Positions 1 to 7,621 of a stretch of 44,079 nucleotides of DNA are shown in pieces. The notes below the pieces were generated by a model. It saw only the letters and a program-made list of their open reading frames with translations, was not told the DNA's origin and did not search any database. Numbering within the stretch: the first letter of the stretch is position 1; the number at the start of each line of letters is the position of its first letter. The translations under genes were made by a program, and so were the position numbers. Origin of the DNA: Phocaeicola paurosaccharolyticus JCM 15092 (lineage in GTDB: Bacteria > Bacteroidota > Bacteroidia > Bacteroidales > Bacteroidaceae); contig NZ_BAJR01000028.1 in assembly GCF_000613805.1 (NCBI RefSeq), positions 1-44,079 of the forward strand. The letters run 5' to 3'.

Positions 1-4
1 TTAT

Positions 5-649
5 ATGATGAAAAAATATATTTTTCTTTTGCTCATAATGCTTTCAAACTCTATAGCTTCACAGAACCTTAAGAGCTATTTCATCTCTATGCCGGATTCA
101 ATTATACCTCTTCTAACAAAGGTAAACCGTGAGGATTGTGTAGATTTTCTTGATAGCAAAATGAAGGCCGAGGTAAAAAACAAATTTGGTAATATATCTG
201 AGCTTAAAGCTCTTACCGACAACTACTTATTGCTTCAGACTACCTCAAACTCATATATTGAGATGAAGCTGCTAAGTGTAAATGACTCTACTAAGATTAT
301 TGGAGTTTCAAGGAGCTATAAGGCAAAGGCTGTTGATAGCAGTTTGTCTTTCTACTCTACAGACTGGCAAAGATTGGATAATATGAAGTTCATAAATCTG
401 CCGGCAAGGGAAAAATCGGCTTTGAATGATAGCCTATCATTTAAAGATTTGACAAGTCAGGAGATTAACGATATAATGGATATACCATTGATGAAAATAT
501 CCTTTCAAGAGACTAATAATGATTTGATATTCGAGAATACATCTCCATATACCTTAGACAAAGAACAGTTGATGGAGCTTAAGCTTGATAGGCAGAACAA
601 AACAATAAGATATATATGGAAAGATGGACGTTATGTCCTAGAAAAATAA
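5..649 (+). CDS. DUF3256 family exported protein
   Basis: 214-residue protein beginning MMKKY, with a hydrophobic signal peptide over about residues 1-19 and likely cleavage after the Ala-Ser before QNLKS. The body (aspartate- and serine-rich, with LTKVNREDCVDFLD near residue 40) matches my recollection of DUF3256, a family known almost only from Bacteroidales and without a defined function. It is probably periplasmic or surface associated. The start may be either of two adjacent ATGs (5 or 8). Any promoter lies outside the window, so it may be the last gene of an upstream operon. It ends inside a bidirectional hairpin terminator shared with the L31 gene. The family call rests on recognition; the role is unknown. 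Confidence 0.75.
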   Translation: MMKKYIFLLLIMLSNSIASQNLKSYFISMPDSIIPLLTKVNREDCVDFLDSKMKAEVKNKFGNISELKALTDNYLLLQTTSNSYIEMKLLSVNDSTKIIGVSRSYKAKAVDSSLSFYSTDWQRLDNMKFINLPAREKSALNDSLSFKDLTSQEINDIMDIPLMKISFQETNNDLIFENTSPYTLDKEQLMELKLDRQNKTIRYIWKDGRYVLEK

Positions 650-677
650 AAGGTCATTTCAATTGAAATGACCTTTT
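648..677. terminator. Bidirectional intrinsic terminator
   Basis: Perfect 13-bp inverted repeat (arms 648-660 and 665-677) around a 4-nt loop. It is followed by a T-rich stretch on the plus strand and by TTTTATTTTT when read on the minus strand. It sits between the convergent DUF3256 and L31 genes and can end transcription of both. Confidence 0.85.
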
Positions 678-700
678 ATTTTAGAATTATATATTCTAAA

Positions 701-955
701 TTACTTCTTAACACGATTACCGTAACGGCTCATGAACTTATCAACACGTCCTGCTGTATCTACCAATTTAGATTTACCAGTGTAGAATGGGTGAGAAGTG
801 TTAGAAATTTCAAGCTTAACTAATGGATAAGTTTCGCCTTCAAATTCAATAGTTTCTTTAGTGTTGCTAGTTGAACGAGAGAGGAACATATCGCCATTAG
901 ACATATCTTTGAATACTACTGGACGATAGCTTTCTGGGTGAATTCCTTTTTTCAT
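701..955 (-). CDS. rpmE2: 50S ribosomal protein L31 type B
   Basis: 84 residues, beginning [15 protein letters not shown], with the conserved [13 protein letters not shown] segment near the middle and [11 protein letters not shown] at the C-terminus. These are hallmarks of bacterial L31 of the zinc-free (type B, C-minus) class; there is no cysteine in the protein. It is part of the large ribosomal subunit near the subunit interface. It is monocistronic, with a Bacteroides -7 box about 75 bp upstream of the start and a terminator at 648-677. Length and start agree with the family. Confidence 0.95.
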   Translation of the reverse strand: MKKGIHPESYRPVVFKDMSNGDMFLSRSTSNTKETIEFEGETYPLVKLEISNTSHPFYTGKSKLVDTAGRVDKFMSRYGNRVKK

Positions 956-1028
956 TTTTGTATATGCTATTTTATTGTTATTATTTACTATTTTGGTAAA
1001 ATAGGTGTAATGGTTATATTTTGGACTG

Positions 1029-1036
1029 CAAAGATA
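1029..1036 (-). promoter_or_regulatory. Bacteroides-type -7 box for the L31 gene
   Basis: Read on the minus strand this is TATCTTTG followed by C, an exact match to the TAnnTTTG -7 consensus of the Bacteroidota primary sigma factor. It lies about 74 bp upstream of the L31 ATG. No clear -33 TTTG was found at the usual spacing. Confidence 0.6.
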
Positions 1037-1229
1037 TAGGTTTTATCTGAAAGAGAAAAAAACTTATTGATTTTTTTATTGAAATACAATTAATTAATTG
1101 AAATAAGATTGTAAAATGCAGATAGCAAAATATAATTAATAATATATATATAGTATGAAATTAGCGATAAAATCGGTTGCATTCAGAATAATTTTGAAAG
1201 TATAATGCAGTAATTAGAACATTTATACT

Positions 1230-1237
1230 TAATTTTG
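1230..1237 (+). promoter_or_regulatory. Bacteroides-type -7 box for fba
   Basis: TAATTTTG matches the TAnnTTTG consensus, 41 bp before the fba ATG, giving a 5' leader of roughly 30-35 nt. The rest of the 956-1278 interval is very AT-rich (a TA-repeat tract lies near 1141-1153) and holds no further gene that I can support. Confidence 0.6.
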
Positions 1238-1278
1238 CAAGAGAATTTTATTCACTAACAAATATAAATTTTACAACA

Positions 1279-2283
1279 ATGGTAAATTTCAAAGAATTAG
1301 GCTTAGTAAACACTAGAGATATGTTTGCTAAAGCTATTAAAGGTGGATATGCAATACCTGCTTTTAACTTCAACAATATGGAACAGCTGCAGGCTATCGT
1401 TAAGGCTGCTGTTGAAACAAAATCTCCTGTTATCCTTCAGGTATCTAAAGGTGCTCGTAACTATGCAAACCAGACTTTGCTTCGTTACATGGCTGAAGGT
1501 GCTGTAGGTTATGCAAAAGAGATGGGTTGCGCTCATCCTGAAATCGTTCTTCACCTTGACCACGGAGATTCATTCGAACTCTGCAAATCTTGTATTGATA
1601 TGGGATTCTCATCAGTAATGATCGATGGTTCTCACCTTCCATATGAAGAGAATGTTGCTTTGACTAAGAAAGTTGTTGAATACGCTCATCAGTTTGATGT
1701 AACAGTAGAAGGCGAACTTGGCGTTTTGGCTGGTGTAGAAGATGAAGTTTCTGCAGATCACCACACATATACTGATCCTGAAGAGGTTATTGACTTTGCA
1801 ACTCGTACAGGTTGTGACTCTTTAGCTATTTCAATCGGTACATCTCACGGTGCATACAAGTTTACTCCAGAGCAGTGCCACGTAGACCCAGCAACAGGTC
1901 GTTTGGTTCCTCCTCCATTGGCTTTCGAAGTTTTGGATGCAGTTATGGAGAAACTTCCAGGATTCCCTATCGTTCTTCATGGTTCTTCTTCTGTTCCTGA
2001 GGAAGAGGTTGAGACTATCAACAAATATGGTGGTTCTTTGAAAGCTGCTATCGGTATCCCTGAAGAAGAGTTGCGTAAAGCTGCTAAATCTTCAGTTTGC
2101 AAGATCAACATCGACTCTGACTCACGTCTTGCTATGACTGCTGCTATCCGTAAGGCTTTCGCTGAAAAACCAGCTGAGTTCGACCCACGTAAATACTTAG
2201 GCCCAGCTCGTGATAACATGGAGAAACTTTACAAACATAAAATTGTAAACGTTCTTGGTTCAAACGATAAATTAGCTGAATAA
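1279..2283 (+). CDS. fba: Class II fructose-1,6-bisphosphate aldolase
   Basis: 334-residue zinc-dependent aldolase that interconverts fructose 1,6-bisphosphate with dihydroxyacetone phosphate and glyceraldehyde 3-phosphate in glycolysis/gluconeogenesis (cytoplasm). Visible motifs: AIPAFNFNN near the N-terminus, HLDHG at 92-96 (H95 as zinc ligand, D94 as the likely catalytic acid), GTSHGAYKF with H190, and VLHGSSSVP with H234 as the remaining zinc ligands. The C-terminal part has the NIDSDSR phosphate-binding segment. It has its own -7 box and its own terminator, so it is a single-gene unit. Its codon use and somewhat higher GC than neighbours fit a highly expressed gene. A very secure call. 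Confidence 0.97.
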   Translation: MVNFKELGLVNTRDMFAKAIKGGYAIPAFNFNNMEQLQAIVKAAVETKSPVILQVSKGARNYANQTLLRYMAEGAVGYAKEMGCAHPEIVLHLDHGDSFELCKSCIDMGFSSVMIDGSHLPYEENVALTKKVVEYAHQFDVTVEGELGVLAGVEDEVSADHHTYTDPEEVIDFATRTGCDSLAISIGTSHGAYKFTPEQCHVDPATGRLVPPPLAFEVLDAVMEKLPGFPIVLHGSSSVPEEEVETINKYGGSLKAAIGIPEEELRKAAKSSVCKINIDSDSRLAMTAAIRKAFAEKPAEFDPRKYLGPARDNMEKLYKHKIVNVLGSNDKLAE

Positions 2284-2300
2284 TTTATTCACAAATAAGA

Positions 2301-2335
2301 AAGGTGCCATTCATTAGAATGGCACCTTTTCCTTT
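2301..2335. terminator. Convergent intrinsic terminator
   Basis: 10-bp stem (AAGGTGCCAT / ATGGCACCTT) with an 8-nt loop followed by TTTTCCTTTTT. It lies just after the fba stop codon and just before the convergent DUF3332 stop, so it serves fba and possibly both genes. Confidence 0.85.
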
Positions 2336-2350
2336 TTATAAATTTAGAAA

Positions 2351-2902
2351 CTATCTTGCTGCGAAGAACAGAGAATTACCAAGAGCAGCGTTAACTTTTG
2401 CTACTCCTTGAGCATCTTGAGTTACAGTCATAGCAGTACCATTCTGCATATTTACAGTAGCAGTACCGTCTTCATTGATTTTCACAAGTTCGTAGCTTTC
2501 TCCCTCAGCTACTGCATTCCAAGTACGTTTTTCTTTGTTATAAACTAAGTCTACAGATTTATCCTCACCCTTTTTTGTGATTGTATATCCATCGGCATTA
2601 GTCTTAACAGTATAGTTACCCTTTTCACCTTTAACTTCTTTCACTTCTCCAATTGAAGCAACAGGGTTCTCGCCACTCCAAAACTCTATAGAGTTTAATA
2701 CAATTGCGTCTGCTAAGTACGCAATAGGATACACAGGAACAATGTTGAATGCAACGAAAATAAGTTCATTAACGAACTTATTACTTACTCCTTCATTCCA
2801 GCTTCTAAGGTTATTCCATAAGCTAAATGAGCCTATACAAGAAGAGAACATCATGCTTCCTGCAAGTAAAGCGCAAGCAACTGTAATTCTACCTTTTTTC
2901 AT
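2351..2902 (-). CDS. DUF3332 family lipoprotein
   Basis: 183 residues with a lipoprotein signal peptide (positive KKGR, hydrophobic stretch, lipobox ending in Cys22: MMFSSC). The N-terminal SFSLWNNLRSWNEG followed by a short hydrophobic helix (VAFNIVPVYPIAYLADAIVLN, here shortened to its key residues Pro and Asp) is typical of DUF3332, a Bacteroidales family of unknown function. The C-terminal half is rich in beta strands with repeated TVK/TVN patterns. It is expected to be anchored in a membrane through Cys22. It is monocistronic and converges on fba. No enzymatic motif is visible. Confidence 0.8.
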   Translation of the reverse strand: MKKGRITVACALLAGSMMFSSCIGSFSLWNNLRSWNEGVSNKFVNELIFVAFNIVPVYPIAYLADAIVLNSIEFWSGENPVASIGEVKEVKGEKGNYTVKTNADGYTITKKGEDKSVDLVYNKEKRTWNAVAEGESYELVKINEDGTATVNMQNGTAMTVTQDAQGVAKVNAALGNSLFFAAR

Positions 2903-3007
2903 AATAATTATAAATATAATGTTGATAATTAATAAAAACCATAAATATTAACTGAATACAAATATATAACATTTTATCAATTTTAGACCTTAATCTATAA
3001 AAAACTG

Positions 3008-3015
3008 TATATTTG
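3008..3015 (+). promoter_or_regulatory. Bacteroides-type -7 box for the MFS gene
   Basis: TATATTTG followed by C matches TAnnTTTG, 38 bp before the ATG of the transporter gene. A T-rich tract near 2980-2984 is at about the right distance for a -33 element but is not an exact TTTG. Confidence 0.55.
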
Positions 3016-3053
3016 CAACCTATTATTGAAACTATACATAAAAACGAAATATA

Positions 3054-4439
3054 ATGAAAGAGAGAATTCAAAATGCTTTAAATGAATCTAAAGCTTTGAG
3101 ATGGAGTGTTCTTGCACTGGTGGCTTTCTCAATGTTCTGTGGATACTTCCTTACAGATGTAATGTCACCTTTAAAACCTATGCTAGAGAAAGAACTTTTG
3201 TGGGATAGCCTTGACTATGGAATTTTTACCAGTGCGTATGGATGGTTCAATGTCTTTGCTTTTATGCTCATCATAGGTGGTATAATACTTGATAAAATAG
3301 GAGTGAGATTTACAGGTCTAGGTGCATGTATACTAATGGTACTAGGCTGTGGTTTAAAATATTATGCAATATCTACTTATTTCTCTCCAGATAGTTACAT
3401 GTTAGGGATTAAGATGCAGGTATTTTTGGCATCATTGGGCTATGCTATCTTCGGAGTTGGTGTTGAAATAGCCGGTATTACCGTTTCTAAGATTATTGTT
3501 AAGTGGTTTAAAGGTAAAGAGCTGGCTCTAGCTATGGGTATGGAGATGGCTACAGCTAGACTTGGAACAATGCTTGCACTTGCAGTTACAATCCCTATTG
3601 CTACTTTCTTTGGTCATACAGATGCAGCAGGAGCATTTCATGCTAATATCCCTGCGCCGATCTTGTTATGTCTGGTCTTGTTGTGTATAGGAACTATTGC
3701 TTTCTTTATATATACTTTCTATGATAAGAAACTTGATGAGTCATTAGCTGAAGAGAAAAATGAAGAGGATGCTTTCAAAATGTCCGATATATGGCAGATT
3801 GTTACAAATAAAGGTTTTTGGCTTATTGCTATTCTATGTGTGCTTTTCTATTCAGCAGTATTCCCTTTCTTGAAGTATGCTACAGACCTTATGGTTCAGA
3901 AATATAATGTAGATCCTAATCTGGCTGGTACAATACCAAGTTTACTTCCTTTGGGAACTCTTTTCCTTACTCCTCTGTTTGGTAGTGTATACGATAAGGT
4001 AGGAAAAGGTGCAACATTAATGATTATAGGTTCTGTATTGTTATTATTTGTACATACAATGTTTGCTCTGCCTATACTGAATATTTGGTGGTTCGCAACT
4101 ATTATAATGATAATACTTGGTATAGCATTCTCTCTTGTACCATCTGCTATGTGGCCATCTGTTCCAAAGATTGTTCCAGAGAAACAGCTTGGTACTGCTT
4201 ATGCATTAATCTTTTGGGTTCAGAATTGGGGATTGATGGGTGTTCCTTTGCTTATTGGATGGGTTTTGGAGAAATATTGTAAGGGACCTATGGTTGATGG
4301 TATGCCTACATACGACTACTCATTGCCTATGTGGATATTTGCAGGTTTTGGTTTTGCTGCATTGATATTTGCTTTCTTGCTTAAGATTGAAAATAAGAAA
4401 AAAGGTTATGGCCTTGAAGATGCAAACATAAAGAAATAA
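3054..4439 (+). CDS. Major facilitator superfamily transporter
   Basis: 461-residue integral inner-membrane protein with about twelve hydrophobic segments in two groups of six, separated by a charged loop (KKLDESLAEEKNEEDAF, around residues 225-240). Loop motifs such as GIILDKIGVRFTG and GSVYDKVGKG (the D-K-x-G pattern between TM2 and TM3 and its repeat between TM8 and TM9) are MFS signatures. The closest recognisable group is the oxalate/anion-type or organophosphate-like MFS of Bacteroidales; the substrate cannot be read from sequence. It is expressed from its own promoter. Its stop is followed directly by a 29-bp inverted repeat that may also act as an RNA hairpin. Confidence 0.85.
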   Translation: MKERIQNALNESKALRWSVLALVAFSMFCGYFLTDVMSPLKPMLEKELLWDSLDYGIFTSAYGWFNVFAFMLIIGGIILDKIGVRFTGLGACILMVLGCGLKYYAISTYFSPDSYMLGIKMQVFLASLGYAIFGVGVEIAGITVSKIIVKWFKGKELALAMGMEMATARLGTMLALAVTIPIATFFGHTDAAGAFHANIPAPILLCLVLLCIGTIAFFIYTFYDKKLDESLAEEKNEEDAFKMSDIWQIVTNKGFWLIAILCVLFYSAVFPFLKYATDLMVQKYNVDPNLAGTIPSLLPLGTLFLTPLFGSVYDKVGKGATLMIIGSVLLLFVHTMFALPILNIWWFATIIMIILGIAFSLVPSAMWPSVPKIVPEKQLGTAYALIFWVQNWGLMGVPLLIGWVLEKYCKGPMVDGMPTYDYSLPMWIFAGFGFAALIFAFLLKIENKKKGYGLEDANIKK

Positions 4440-4454
4440 TTTGCTATTAATTAA

Positions 4455-4523
4455 TTTATAAAGAATGATATGACCCCCAAAAGTTAGACAAAACCTTTTG
4501 GGGGTCATATCATTCTTTATAAA
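4455..4523. repeat. 29-bp perfect inverted repeat carrying an IS-like end
   Basis: Arms 4455-4483 and 4495-4523 are exact reverse complements with an 11-nt spacer. The inner part (TGACCCCCAAAAGTTAGACA) resembles terminal inverted repeats of IS3-type elements of Bacteroidota as I remember them. No T-tract follows, so it is not a classical terminator, although the RNA would fold into a very stable hairpin behind the MFS gene. The flanking AT-rich bases are also inverted, which direct target-site duplications would not produce. Confidence 0.8.
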
Positions 4524-4633
4524 ACTACCCTCACTCCGTTCGGAAATGCCTTGTATTGGTTTTCCAATACCTTCTATAAACACTAAAAAATTTGCGGAGC
4601 AACAGCCAGAAGAGGTGTATTATCTATATCTCT

Positions 4634-4804
4634 CTATTGTTCTTGAAGAGATGAATATTGATTCTGCAACATTTTTAATTCATGTTTCAAACTCTCATTC
4701 TCCTTATACAGATATCTGTTTCTTTCCTCGAGTATTCTAATTTCTTTACTCTTTTATGCCATTATTTTAATTTTTTCTTTGTAAGTCAAACTTTCAAACC
4801 ATTT
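4634..4804 (-). pseudogene. Relic of an IS3-type transposase OrfA C-terminus
   Basis: On the minus strand the frame reads KWFESLTYKEKIKIMA, a stop, then KSKEIRILEERNRYLYKENE and on to a stop at 4634. The second half is a leucine-zipper-like coiled coil (E-x-x-L heptads), as at the C-terminus of IS3-family OrfA proteins. There is an internal stop, no start codon, and no helix-turn-helix half. It lies next to an IS-end-like inverted repeat (4455-4523), and no OrfB (DDE domain) is present. The assignment to IS3 is an inference from the coiled coil and neighbouring repeat; the fragment is too short to be sure. Confidence 0.45.
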
Positions 4805-4988
4805 TTACAGAACTATCGTTGTTATATGTTACATCTTCTCTAATATTTGTAACATATTTTTATATCATTACATTTATTTTATTACTTTTATGCTCATAAA
4901 CCCTTGAAAACCACTGTTTATGTATATCTATTATACAAAATAAAAGCAGGTTCACAAATAAATGTAAAACTCTAAACTATATTTATAA

Positions 4989-5252
4989 GGAGGAAGAAAT
5001 ACAAATTATTTGGTGTATTTTACGGAGTGGCAACCTTATGGAAACGGCACATTTGAGCCAGGTTGGTATTCATTTGAAATTCCCAACAGAGTTCCATCAA
5101 ACTTTACATCAAGGTCTTATCACATGAATTGGGGATGGTATGAAGGTGGAAGCACTCAATATAATGGTTGGTTCTTGGGTGATACAGCCAATTCCGGTAA
5201 TGGAGATTTCAAATACAAAAGAGACGACTTCCTAATTTCAGTAAAGGAATAA
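4989..5252 (+). pseudogene. C-terminal stump of a C10 (streptopain-like) cysteine peptidase
   Basis: The open frame runs from just after a stop at 4986-4988 to a stop at 5250-5252 and has no ATG; only a TTG at 5010 is available. The segment SYHMNWGWYEG followed by YNGWF matches the last part of family C10 peptidases (interpain, SpeB), where the NWGWGG motif follows the catalytic His. The catalytic Cys and His regions and the signal/propeptide are missing, so only about the last 85 residues survive. An apparent AAGGAGG just upstream is probably coincidental in this phylum. The neighbour is a small beta-barrel protein. It is most likely non-functional. Confidence 0.55.
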
Positions 5253-5301
5253 TAACATTCATAAATATAATAATCAAGATTTGTAAACTTAATGTTAGAA
5301 T

Positions 5302-5808
5302 ATGAAAATTAATACTATACATAACATGAATTTTAAAGCACTATTATTTTTTGCTGTTCTTCTTACCTTCGCTTGCATAGTGAATGCTCAGGAAGTAAAT
5401 CAAGAAAAAAGGAGTGGAATTTTAGGCCACGGCTACCGTGGATTCGTAGAGATTGAAAGACTTAGCGATGATGGTGGTCCTCTTTTATATGATATTCAAA
5501 CTACTCATGGCTATCAATTCAATCCGCACTTTTATGCTGGTTTAGGCATCGGCCTTTGCACTACTTTGGGCGAAAGCGCTTCTATTCTTCTCGCCGATTT
5601 CCGTTACGATATCCTCAAAGGGAAGCACACCCCATTTGTAGATTTAAGATTTAGCGGAGATCACGGGCTGGTTATCCGTCCCTCTGTCGGCTATCGCTAC
5701 AAGCACTTCAATGTAAGTATAGGCGGATGGTTTAGAAAATATGAAAACTCAAGCTATGTCGCCCTTCGCTTCGGATTTGATTTCGGTGGAAGAAAGTCCA
5801 ATCGTTGA
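5302..5808 (+). CDS. Small outer-membrane beta-barrel-like protein
   Basis: 168 residues. A signal peptide (hydrophobic FKALLFFAVLLTFACIVNA) starts either at Met1 or more plausibly at the internal Met9 (position 5326), with cleavage after VNA. The mature part has alternating strands ending in aromatic residues (GYRGFVEIERL, FYAGLGIGL, YVALRFGFDFGG), typical of an eight-stranded barrel with a short hydrophobic C-terminal strand. No specific family is recognised. It lies 49 bp after the C10 peptidase stump, so it may once have been co-transcribed with that peptidase. Local GC is higher than in the surrounding relics, which suggests a maintained gene. Confidence 0.6.
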   Translation: MKINTIHNMNFKALLFFAVLLTFACIVNAQEVNQEKRSGILGHGYRGFVEIERLSDDGGPLLYDIQTTHGYQFNPHFYAGLGIGLCTTLGESASILLADFRYDILKGKHTPFVDLRFSGDHGLVIRPSVGYRYKHFNVSIGGWFRKYENSSYVALRFGFDFGGRKSNR

Positions 5809-5946
5809 TAAGTAGTTGTAAAACTCTTTCATTGTTTTAAAAAAACACTTCAAGTTGGTGTCATGTGCTGATTTCCCAAAAATGTATCGGTTCATTTATA
5901 ACATATTGGTATTCAAAAATGGTAATATAGAGCCTTTTGCGCCATT

Positions 5947-6312
5947 TTAATAAGAACGCAATAAAAGCAGTGAGCTTTCATTACATAATATGTCTATTAA
6001 AGGTCCTGGCACATGACCCCAATATAACTGTAGCCTTATTCCAAAAGCGACTGGTTTGTCCCCGTTTATTTCAAAGGCCTTATCTATAGGACCATCGCTA
6101 ATTAGAACCCATCGCGTTGCTTTATCGGTAATGTAACAATTTGAGCCCATGAGCACTCTCCACAAACTGATAGAAAACACATCTTGCATATATCTGAATC
6201 CTGAACTTTTATTAAGTCTCAGCGAAAAAAAGATAAACCAGTCACCAAAAAAGTACTGATATAAAAAAGAACGATAGAGTGGAAATATTATTCTCCTATC
6301 GTTCTTCTTAAG
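5947..6312 (-). other. Unrecognised open frame in a gene-poor stretch (5809-6537)
   Basis: From 5809 to 6537 I find no convincing gene. The only notable frame is on the minus strand. It is open from 6312 to a stop at 5947-5949, but its first ATG is at 6189 (80 residues: MQDVFSISLWRVLMGSN onward). The stretch upstream of that ATG is rich in Phe and aromatic residues and has no start codon. The composition (GDKPVAFGIRLQLYWGHVPG) looks protein-like rather than random, so this may be a gene remnant. I cannot assign it to a family. Its upstream end overlaps a hairpin at 6267-6306. Confidence 0.25.
6267..6306 (-). terminator. Hairpin, probable minus-strand terminator
   Basis: 11-bp perfect stem (AAGAACGATAG / CTATCGTTCTT) with an 18-nt loop. 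Read on the minus strand it is followed by TTTTTTAT. It is about 230 bp downstream of the DUF4831 gene and could end the nnr-DUF4831 transcript. Confidence 0.45.
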
Positions 6313-6537
6313 TTATAAATCATATAACTAAATATCCCCGGATTTCCTTAATTAATTAAATAATTGTGGTGACTATTTACGACAATACCCTAAATACTTT
6401 TGCTAACAAATTAACATCGGGAACCTGTATCTATTAACATTATCTAAGGATCTATAATATAAAAACTTTGTCATTATCTATACTGTTATTAACTTTACAG
6501 AGTCTTTAATCGAGAGCAGATATAATTAGACATCTTT

Positions 6538-7587
6538 TTACATGTCTTTGTCAATCTTTGATATACCTCCTGTATAAGGATTGAATATAACACGTGTATT
6601 TACCTTTTTATTGAACAGGTTGTCTATAAGGACTTCTTTCTCTCCAAATTGTGTTATAGGTAACTCTTCATTGTAAAATTTCTTTGTTGACGAGAATATA
6701 GAAACTAAAGCTTTACCTGGCACGTTGTATACAACACCTTCAAGTTTCTTCTTTTTCTTAGCTTCAATGTCAGCCGGAGGTATAACCTCTAGGTCTTTTA
6801 TTGAGATATATACAGGATTACCAGAGAGATCGTCAGCGTTTACTACACCTAATTTGCTAGACATCCTGAAAAGGACTTTGTCTATAATGTTTTCTTCAGG
6901 AGCAACAGCAAAATTGAACTCTTTTGTCTCTTTCGTTGTAACGCCAGTGAATAGTTCTGTCATTGCTTTCTCTTGAGTACTTAGATTATCAAGCATAATC
7001 TTCAATGCAGCTCCATCCTTTGGCATGTAATCGGCTTGTCCTCTAGTGAGACTATTACGGCTATCTCTTATGTTGTATATCTCTTTTGCTACGAGTTCAG
7101 CCATCTTTGCCGATGATGTTGAATTTAGGATATCTTCTGTCAAGAAAGACCTAGGATCTATTGACTTAGCAGCTTTTGGAGTAGGAGCAATTATATAGAC
7201 AGGCTCTTCAGGGGCAACTGTATTTATAGCTTTTATAACTCCTTCTTTGCTTAATTCAACTTGTGAAGCTGCACTTTTGTCTTTAAGCTTTATGGTATAT
7301 GCATTATTAACATCTGCTACTCCTACTGCATAAACCCTTATACTCTTAACTTCCCAGTGAACTTCTGCCTTATCAGATACATCCGATATCTTAAGGTATC
7401 TGTTTGCATATTGACACAACTCACCTGGGGTATATAATATTTTCTCTGCAATGACATCAACCTTAATCTCAGTCTTAGGCAGGTAATATACAACTCCCTC
7501 TTCAGTTAAACCGGGAGTATATTTACTTACATCTTGTGCATATACAGTTGAAGCAAGAAGTCCTAATAAAATTAATCCTTTTTTCAT
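6538..7587 (-). CDS. DUF4831 family exported protein
   Basis: 349 residues with an N-terminal signal peptide (KKGLILLGLLASTVYAQ, cleavage after YA). The early motif GVVYYLPKTEIKVDV and the later GVVYNVPGKALVS, plus the ITQFGEKEVLI and FNPYTGGI segments near the C-terminus, match DUF4831, a Bacteroidales family of unknown function. No catalytic motif is evident; a periplasmic location is expected. It begins 34 bp after the stop of the NAD(P)HX repair gene on the same strand, with no terminator between, so the two are probably co-transcribed. Confidence 0.8.
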   Translation of the reverse strand: MKKGLILLGLLASTVYAQDVSKYTPGLTEEGVVYYLPKTEIKVDVIAEKILYTPGELCQYANRYLKISDVSDKAEVHWEVKSIRVYAVGVADVNNAYTIKLKDKSAASQVELSKEGVIKAINTVAPEEPVYIIAPTPKAAKSIDPRSFLTEDILNSTSSAKMAELVAKEIYNIRDSRNSLTRGQADYMPKDGAALKIMLDNLSTQEKAMTELFTGVTTKETKEFNFAVAPEENIIDKVLFRMSSKLGVVNADDLSGNPVYISIKDLEVIPPADIEAKKKKKLEGVVYNVPGKALVSIFSSTKKFYNEELPITQFGEKEVLIDNLFNKKVNTRVIFNPYTGGISKIDKDM

Positions 7588-7621
7588 ATTAATATATTTA
7601 TGCCAGTAATATAATTATTCT

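Noticed and set aside
1303..2219. Several minus-strand and shifted-frame ORFs inside fba
   Set aside because: They lie wholly within a strongly supported aldolase gene and have no family resemblance, so they are frame shadows.
4498..4740. 80-residue plus-strand ORF beginning in the inverted repeat
   Set aside because: No recognisable domain. The opposite strand carries the transposase-like coiled coil, which explains the open frame better.
4983..4995. AAGGAGG before the C10 stump as a ribosome binding site
   Set aside because: Bacteroidota rarely use Shine-Dalgarno pairing, no ATG follows, and the frame is clearly a truncated C-terminus.
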